From assembly GCA_007122045.1 (NCBI GenBank), contig SKJM01000681.1:1-9913 (forward strand): a DNA stretch of 9,913 nucleotides, in the 5' to 3' direction. Shown here piece after piece: positions 6,858-9,913 of the stretch. The position numbers and the translations under genes were made by a program. Origin of the DNA: Planctomycetales bacterium. Lineage in GTDB: Bacteria > Planctomycetota > Planctomycetia > Pirellulales > Thermoguttaceae. Positions within the stretch are counted from its first letter, which is position 1, and every line of letters starts with the position of its first letter. A model generated the notes under the pieces. That model was not told the DNA's origin and searched no databases. It worked only from the letters and a program-made list of their open reading frames with translations.

Positions 6858-6866
6858 CTTCACGTC
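6807..6866 (+). mobile_element. Probable 5' flank of the RAYT element, fused to the hydrolase 3' end
   Basis: After the hydrolase codons for HDVVVL the sequence turns into A-rich CTCAAAAAACGGGACAGG and then an AT-richer stretch up to the transposase ATG. The composition and the odd tail it encodes (KKRDRSDIDKVGNLR, ending in TAG at 6855-6857) suggest it arrived with the element. GGGACAGG-type sequences before RAYT genes are familiar to me from planctomycetes, but I could not check this. The left boundary is approximate. Confidence 0.4.
6832..6860 (+). promoter_or_regulatory. Candidate promoter of the RAYT remnant
   Basis: A perfect TTGACA (6832-6837) lies 17 nt before TAGCTT (6855-6860), a poor -10. 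Transcription would begin close to the transposase ATG at 6867. It now also lies about 270 nt upstream of larC with no terminator seen between, so it could contribute to larC transcription. Confidence 0.3.
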
Positions 6867-7115
6867 ATGCGTCGAAGTGCCAGAATCGCGCCGGGAGGGA
6901 TGGTGTTCCACGTGCTCAACCGTGGGGTGGGCGGCGCTGCGCTGTTCGAAAAGGAGCTGGACTACCAGGCGTTCGAGCGCGTAATGTTCGACACCCTTCC
7001 CGACGCGCCGATGCGCATTTGCGGCTACTGCCTTATGCCCAACACTGGCACTTGCTACTGTGGCCCGAACGCGACGGCGACTTGGGCCGCTTCATGCAAC
7101 GGCTGACGGTTACCT
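6867..7115 (+). pseudogene. Broken REP-associated tyrosine transposase (RAYT, Y1/IS200-like)
   Basis: The first 59 residues match the start of planctomycete RAYTs: ARIAPGGMVFHVLNRGV, LFEKE, then MRICGYCLMPN. A single missing base near 7043-7045 (AACACTGG where AACCACTGG is expected) destroys the family's NHWH motif in the original frame, which then ends at 7106. Reading on in the shifted frame restores HWHLLLWPERDGDLGRF and MQRLTVT. Homology then stops, about 15 bp before the larC start. RAYTs are usually about 200 residues or longer; the part with the catalytic tyrosine is missing. HWH belongs to the HUH metal-binding site of the family. The gene therefore has both a frameshift and a 3' truncation and cannot be active. 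The frame after the shift remains open by chance to a TGA at 7148-7150, inside larC. Confidence 0.85.
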
Positions 7116-7130
7116 TCTTGGGAGCGGCCT

Positions 7131-8300
7131 ATGAAGATTGCGTATTTTGATTGTGCGAGTGGGATCAGTGGCGATATGACGCTGGGGGCGCTGGTCGATG
7201 CCGGCGCGGATTTGGGCGTGATGAATCGGGCGATCGGCTCGCTCGGGTTGCCCGGCTGCCGGCTGCTCGCCCGCGAGGTGAAAAAACACGCGCTGCGCGC
7301 CACCCAGGTGACCGTCCAGTACGAACCGGAACACCAGCACCGGCACCTGCACCATATTTTCGCGTTGCTCGACGGGGCCGAGTTGACCGGGCGGCAGCGG
7401 CAAACCGCCCGGCAGATATTCACCCGGCTGGCGGAAGCCGAAGCGAAGGTGCACGGAGTGGCCGTGGAGAAGGTGCATTTCCACGAGGTGGGCGCCGCCG
7501 ATTCCATCGCCGACGTAGTGGGAACGGCCGTGGGCCTGGACGTGTTGGGCGTCGACCGGGTCGCGGCGTCGCCGGTTCCGACCGGCTGCGGCCGGGTGCG
7601 CATCGCCCACGGCGAGGTAAGCATCCCCGCCCCCGCGACCGCCGAGCTGTTGCGCGGCATTCCCGTGGCCGAGTCGGCCATCGAGGCCGAGTTGACCACG
7701 CCCACCGGGGCCGCCATCCTGGCCACGCTCGCCGAACGGTTCGGACCCGTACCGTCGATGACCGTCCGCAGGATCGGGTATGGCGCCGGCCAGATGGACT
7801 TGCCGGAACAGGCGAACGTCCTGCGGGTCATTCTGGGAGAAACTGCCGGCGCCGAGGAGCAGGAAGTGTGCCTCGTGGAGACGAACCTCGACGACACCAG
7901 CGGCGAGATGATCGGATACGCCATTTCGCGGTTGTGGCAGGCCGGTGCGCTCGACGTGTTCACCACGGCCATCCAGATGAAGAAGAACCGGCCGGCGGTC
8001 AAGCTGAGCGTGCTGTGCCGGGCGGCCGACGCCCCGGCGGTCGAAGGCGTGCTGTTCCGCGAGACGACCACGCTGGGCGTGCGCCGCTGGCCCGTGGCCC
8101 GCCAGGTGCTCGCCCGGACGACGCATCGGGTGGCGACCCCCTGGGGCGAGGTGGAGGGCAAGGTGGGTTACCCGCCCGAGGGCCTGCCCCGCTTCTCGCC
8201 CGAGTTCGAGTCGTGCCGCCGGATGGCTGCCGAGCACGACGTGCCGCTGCGCGAGGTGTACGACGCCGCCCGAAAGGCATTCGACCTGAAAAGCCTATGA
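7131..8300 (+). CDS. larC: LarC, nickel insertion protein for the nickel-pincer cofactor
   Basis: A 389-residue full-length LarC. In the Lar pathway (LarB, LarE, LarC), LarC is the CTP-dependent cyclometallase that inserts nickel into pyridinium-3,5-bisthiocarboxylic acid mononucleotide. The product is the cofactor of lactate racemase LarA and related racemases and epimerases; it acts in the cytoplasm. Family marks seen: YFDCASGISGDMTLGAL (5-21), the His-rich stretch HQHRHLHH (68-75), HFHEVGAADSIADVVG (116-131), SPVPTGCG (147-154), PAPATAELL (166-174), TTPTGAA (189-195), ETNLDDTSGE (250-259) and MKKNRPAVKLSVLC (283-296). The N- and C-terminal parts, which in Lactobacillus plantarum are joined by programmed frameshifting, are one uninterrupted frame here. 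GGAG at 7121-7124 supports the start. Its stop overlaps the next ATG as ATGA. No larA, larB or larE is in the window. Confidence 0.93.
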   Translation: MKIAYFDCASGISGDMTLGALVDAGADLGVMNRAIGSLGLPGCRLLAREVKKHALRATQVTVQYEPEHQHRHLHHIFALLDGAELTGRQRQTARQIFTRLAEAEAKVHGVAVEKVHFHEVGAADSIADVVGTAVGLDVLGVDRVAASPVPTGCGRVRIAHGEVSIPAPATAELLRGIPVAESAIEAELTTPTGAAILATLAERFGPVPSMTVRRIGYGAGQMDLPEQANVLRVILGETAGAEEQEVCLVETNLDDTSGEMIGYAISRLWQAGALDVFTTAIQMKKNRPAVKLSVLCRAADAPAVEGVLFRETTTLGVRRWPVARQVLARTTHRVATPWGEVEGKVGYPPEGLPRFSPEFESCRRMAAEHDVPLREVYDAARKAFDLKSL

Positions 8301-8818
8301 TCCTCCTCGCCCAATTCGACTCCCTGACGCTGTTCGTCCTCGTGGCGCTTGGGCTGACGATTGCCATCCTGATGATGCGCGCGCACCGATACCTCGCCCG
8401 CCAGAAGGACGAGCGGGCGCTGGCAGTGCCGCCGCGGCCAAAGCCGGAGCGGGCGACGCGGCTGATGGACGGGCCGGCGGAATTGGCGCGCTGGGAGGTG
8501 GAAATGCACCAGACGGCGCGCGATCTGTCAGCGGAGCTGAACAGCCGGATTTCCGTATTGCGGGCGATGGTGGCCGAAGCCGACCGCGCCGCGGCGCGGC
8601 TGGAGGAGGCACTGCGGATAGCGTCGGAAGGTAGGCCGGAGCCGACCGGCGCGGAAGACAACGCCGCGGCGGGCGAGAGCCCGTCGCCCCGTGCGGAAGC
8701 CTCGGCGGAAGCTGTCTACACGCTGGCCGATTACGGGTTCCCCACCTCCGACATCGCCGCCCGACTGGGCCGACCCCTCGCGGAGATCGAACGCATCCTC
8801 CGGGCTCGAAACAAGTAG
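8297..8818 (+). CDS. Membrane-anchored coiled-coil protein with C-terminal helix-turn-helix-like segment
   Basis: A 173-residue protein of unknown function. A hydrophobic N-terminal segment (about 9-27) with a following basic patch (RAHRYLARQK) predicts a single inner-membrane anchor with the rest in the cytoplasm. Residues 60-110 are a charged, heptad-like helix likely to form a coiled coil. A Glu/Ala/Pro-rich linker (111-137) leads to a short C-terminal unit, YTLADYGFPTSDIAARLGRP then EIERILRARN (141-172). This resembles the helix-turn-helix-like end of DUF2802/DUF6115-type proteins, in which a GxxxxxIAxxLG turn precedes an E-I-E-x-I-L helix. The ATG at 8297 overlaps the larC stop (ATGA), so the two genes are probably translationally coupled. 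The family link is from memory. The coupling need not mean a role in nickel-cofactor synthesis. Confidence 0.75.
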   Translation: MILLAQFDSLTLFVLVALGLTIAILMMRAHRYLARQKDERALAVPPRPKPERATRLMDGPAELARWEVEMHQTARDLSAELNSRISVLRAMVAEADRAAARLEEALRIASEGRPEPTGAEDNAAAGESPSPRAEASAEAVYTLADYGFPTSDIAARLGRPLAEIERILRARNK

Positions 8819-8845
8819 GGTTCACCCCGTTGGGCAGGCACCGCG

Positions 8846-8865
8846 CCGGCTAAAGCCGGAACTCC
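8846..8865 (-). repeat. Single REP-like hairpin, third copy with a changed stem
   Basis: CCGGCT (8846-8851), loop AA, AGCCGG (8854-8859), then AACTCC (8860-8865). On the minus strand this reads GGAGTT, 6-bp stem, 2-nt loop, 6-bp stem: the same architecture and head as the pair at 121-188. The stem is changed (AGCCGG instead of CACGCT) but pairing is fully kept. It lies 27 nt after the end of the coiled-coil protein gene, between convergent genes. Confidence 0.65.
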
Positions 8866-8902
8866 AGCATCGTGGTCCATCGCCGCGCTGCGAGTGCGTA
8901 CC

Positions 8903-8970
8903 GGCGTCCCAAGCGGCCGGCATCTATCGTACCAGCGCTCTCCGCCCGCCGGCCGCCCCTGGGACACGCC
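8903..8970. terminator. Long GC-rich imperfect inverted repeat between convergent genes
   Basis: Left arm 8903-8921 and right arm 8948-8970 pair as GGCG/CGCC, TCCCA/TGGGA and GCGGCCGGC/GCCGGCCGC. That is 18 base pairs, interrupted only by small bulges, around a 26-nt loop. It sits between the ends of the plus-strand coiled-coil gene (8818) and the minus-strand hypothetical gene (8985), so it may act as a bidirectional 3'-end structure. No U-tract is present. A decayed miniature element is the main alternative. Confidence 0.4.
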
Positions 8971-8984
8971 CCACGGCATCCCGG

Positions 8985-9764
8985 TCACGGCATGGGGAAG
9001 AAATCGCCGGTATCCTGGAACGGCCGCGGCGCCGTGGGAACGCGGTACAATTCCGTTTCCCGATGCAACTGCTGGAGATTGCGCTGCTGCCGCTGGAGAT
9101 TCTCCTGGATAATCTGAAACTCGTTCCGGAACTGCTGGTTCTGGTGATGCTGCTCGACAAACGGCCGGACCAGCGTGTTGTAATTGTCGAAGTCGAGGCC
9201 TTCGGGCCTTTCGAGATGCAGGAACGGGCTGACCACGGGAAGCTGCCGGTAGTCGGAAAACGGCTTGACGATGCTGCCTCCCACGCCTGCCCCCCCTAGA
9301 GCCCCTGTTCCGATCTGCGCCGGTTGCGGCATGCGGTGCCGGTTGTGCATGGGCATGCCGACAGCGCCGGTCGGGGGGTTGGGCATCTGTGCAGTGCCGG
9401 GCATCCCACCGGCAGTGCCGGGGAACTGCGGACCCATGTGGCCCGGATGTGTGGGAAAGGCGGGGCCGCGATGCATTCCGGCATCGGGCGCCGTCGGGAC
9501 GGGGGGCATCTGCTGCCGCGCCGCATGCGACGGCGATGTCGCCGGCGCCTGAGCCCTCGGCTGATAGGGTGAAGCGCCGGGCTGGGCGGGACTGGCCGGG
9601 GCCGCACGGCCCGGCGCCTGAATCGCCCCCCCATGAAGCTCGGACGCCGCCACCCGAAATGCGGGTACCGACAGGTTCGGCGAACCCTGCAGTTCGGGAA
9701 CACCCACCTCGGGCAGTATCCATCCGCCCAAAACAACCGCTCCGGTAAGCAAAGTCGCATTCAT
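8985..9764 (-). CDS. Met/Pro/Gly-rich hypothetical protein, probably exported or membrane-anchored
   Basis: A 259-residue protein not recognised as a named family. The start at 9764 is well supported: AGGAGG (9778-9773) lies 8 nt upstream. The N-terminus (residues 1-18) is hydrophobic but lacks the usual basic residues, so export is plausible rather than certain. Residues 46-95 are Pro/Ala/Gln-rich. Residues 86-150 are rich in Met, His, Pro and Gly, with eight Met and five His. After a Gly run (153-163), the C-terminal 95 residues look folded: VKPFSDYRQLPVVSPFLHL, then a Gln/Asn-rich helix (about 202-240, likely coiled coil), ending in PFQDTGDFFPMP. The disordered middle with an ordered end suggests a surface or scaffold protein. 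The Met/His content permits metal binding, but this is speculative. Confidence 0.7.
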   Translation of the reverse strand: MNATLLTGAVVLGGWILPEVGVPELQGSPNLSVPAFRVAASELHGGAIQAPGRAAPASPAQPGASPYQPRAQAPATSPSHAARQQMPPVPTAPDAGMHRGPAFPTHPGHMGPQFPGTAGGMPGTAQMPNPPTGAVGMPMHNRHRMPQPAQIGTGALGGAGVGGSIVKPFSDYRQLPVVSPFLHLERPEGLDFDNYNTLVRPFVEQHHQNQQFRNEFQIIQENLQRQQRNLQQLHRETELYRVPTAPRPFQDTGDFFPMP

Positions 9765-9913
9765 TTCAACACCCTCCTGGGCACTCGCGTACCCTTTTCA
9801 AGGGCCAATAAACCCGCACCGAAGGGCGTTGGGCCACTCGGTGCCGACCAAGCCGGAGTCGACAGGCTGCGTTCACCGCGCGGGCTAGACACCTGCCAAT
9901 CTCCGGAGCCTCC
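9765..9913 (-). promoter_or_regulatory. Leader of the Met/Pro-rich gene with two hairpins
   Basis: This leader contains the strong Shine-Dalgarno (9773-9778), a small hairpin CCCTT/AAGGG around TTC (9792-9804), and a 7-bp perfect inverted repeat GCACCGA/TCGGTGC (9816-9822 and 9838-9844) with 15 nt between. I see no convincing -35/-10 pair. The larger repeat could be an operator or leader hairpin. Nothing else is recognised up to the window edge. Confidence 0.35.

Noticed and set aside
1..9913. tRNA, rRNA, CRISPR array, defence or toxin-antitoxin genes
   Set aside because: Looked for and not seen: no regular spaced direct repeats, no tRNA-like cloverleaf, and no matching protein motifs.

Overview
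The window is GC-rich and compact and looks like a chromosomal piece of a planctomycete (Planctomycetota, probably a Pirellulales-type lineage). This is inferred from the gene set rather than from any marker gene. It carries a PP2C phosphatase with a C-terminal membrane hairpin, a PEGA-domain lipoprotein, a PQQ-type beta-propeller lipoprotein with a long acidic linker, a secreted glycoside-hydrolase-like protein with a beta-galactosidase trimerisation-type domain, a broken REP-associated tyrosine transposase (RAYT), a full-length LarC, and two lineage-type hypothetical proteins.

Layout, left to right. 1-305 is non-coding and holds an inverted pair of REP-like hairpins (121-188) and a separate perfect stem-loop (265-286) just past the end of the phosphatase gene. 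306-1565 (minus) is the PP2C phosphatase. 1566-1822 is a divergent promoter region shared with the PEGA lipoprotein gene (1823-2386, plus). That gene converges, 33 bp apart, on the beta-propeller lipoprotein gene (2420-3934, minus). 3935-4292 is a second divergent regulatory region with several short palindromes. 4293-6857 (plus) encodes the large secreted hydrolase-like protein. Its last residues appear to be encoded by the 5' flank of a RAYT remnant (6867-about 7115), which has a one-base deletion and has lost its catalytic-tyrosine half. larC (7131-8300, plus) starts right where the transposase homology stops and overlaps by ATGA with a small membrane-anchored coiled-coil protein gene (8297-8818). 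8819-8984 holds a third REP-like hairpin and a long GC-rich imperfect inverted repeat. 8985-9764 (minus) encodes a Met/Pro/Gly-rich exported or membrane-anchored hypothetical protein with a strong Shine-Dalgarno. 9765-9913 is its leader, with two hairpins.

How it fits together. Most genes here stand alone, in divergent or convergent pairs. The only clear translational coupling is larC with the 173-residue gene after it. LarC inserts nickel into the pincer cofactor used by LarA-type racemases and epimerases; no larA, larB or larE is visible. The most notable non-gene signal is a family of three short repeats sharing a GGAGTT head, a 6-bp stem and a 2-nt loop. The stem sequence differs between copies but pairing is kept. 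A dead RAYT, the enzyme class that acts on such repeats elsewhere, lies in the same window. I see no clear sign of a wholly new defence or biosynthetic system; the repeat family and the larC-linked small gene are the best leads.
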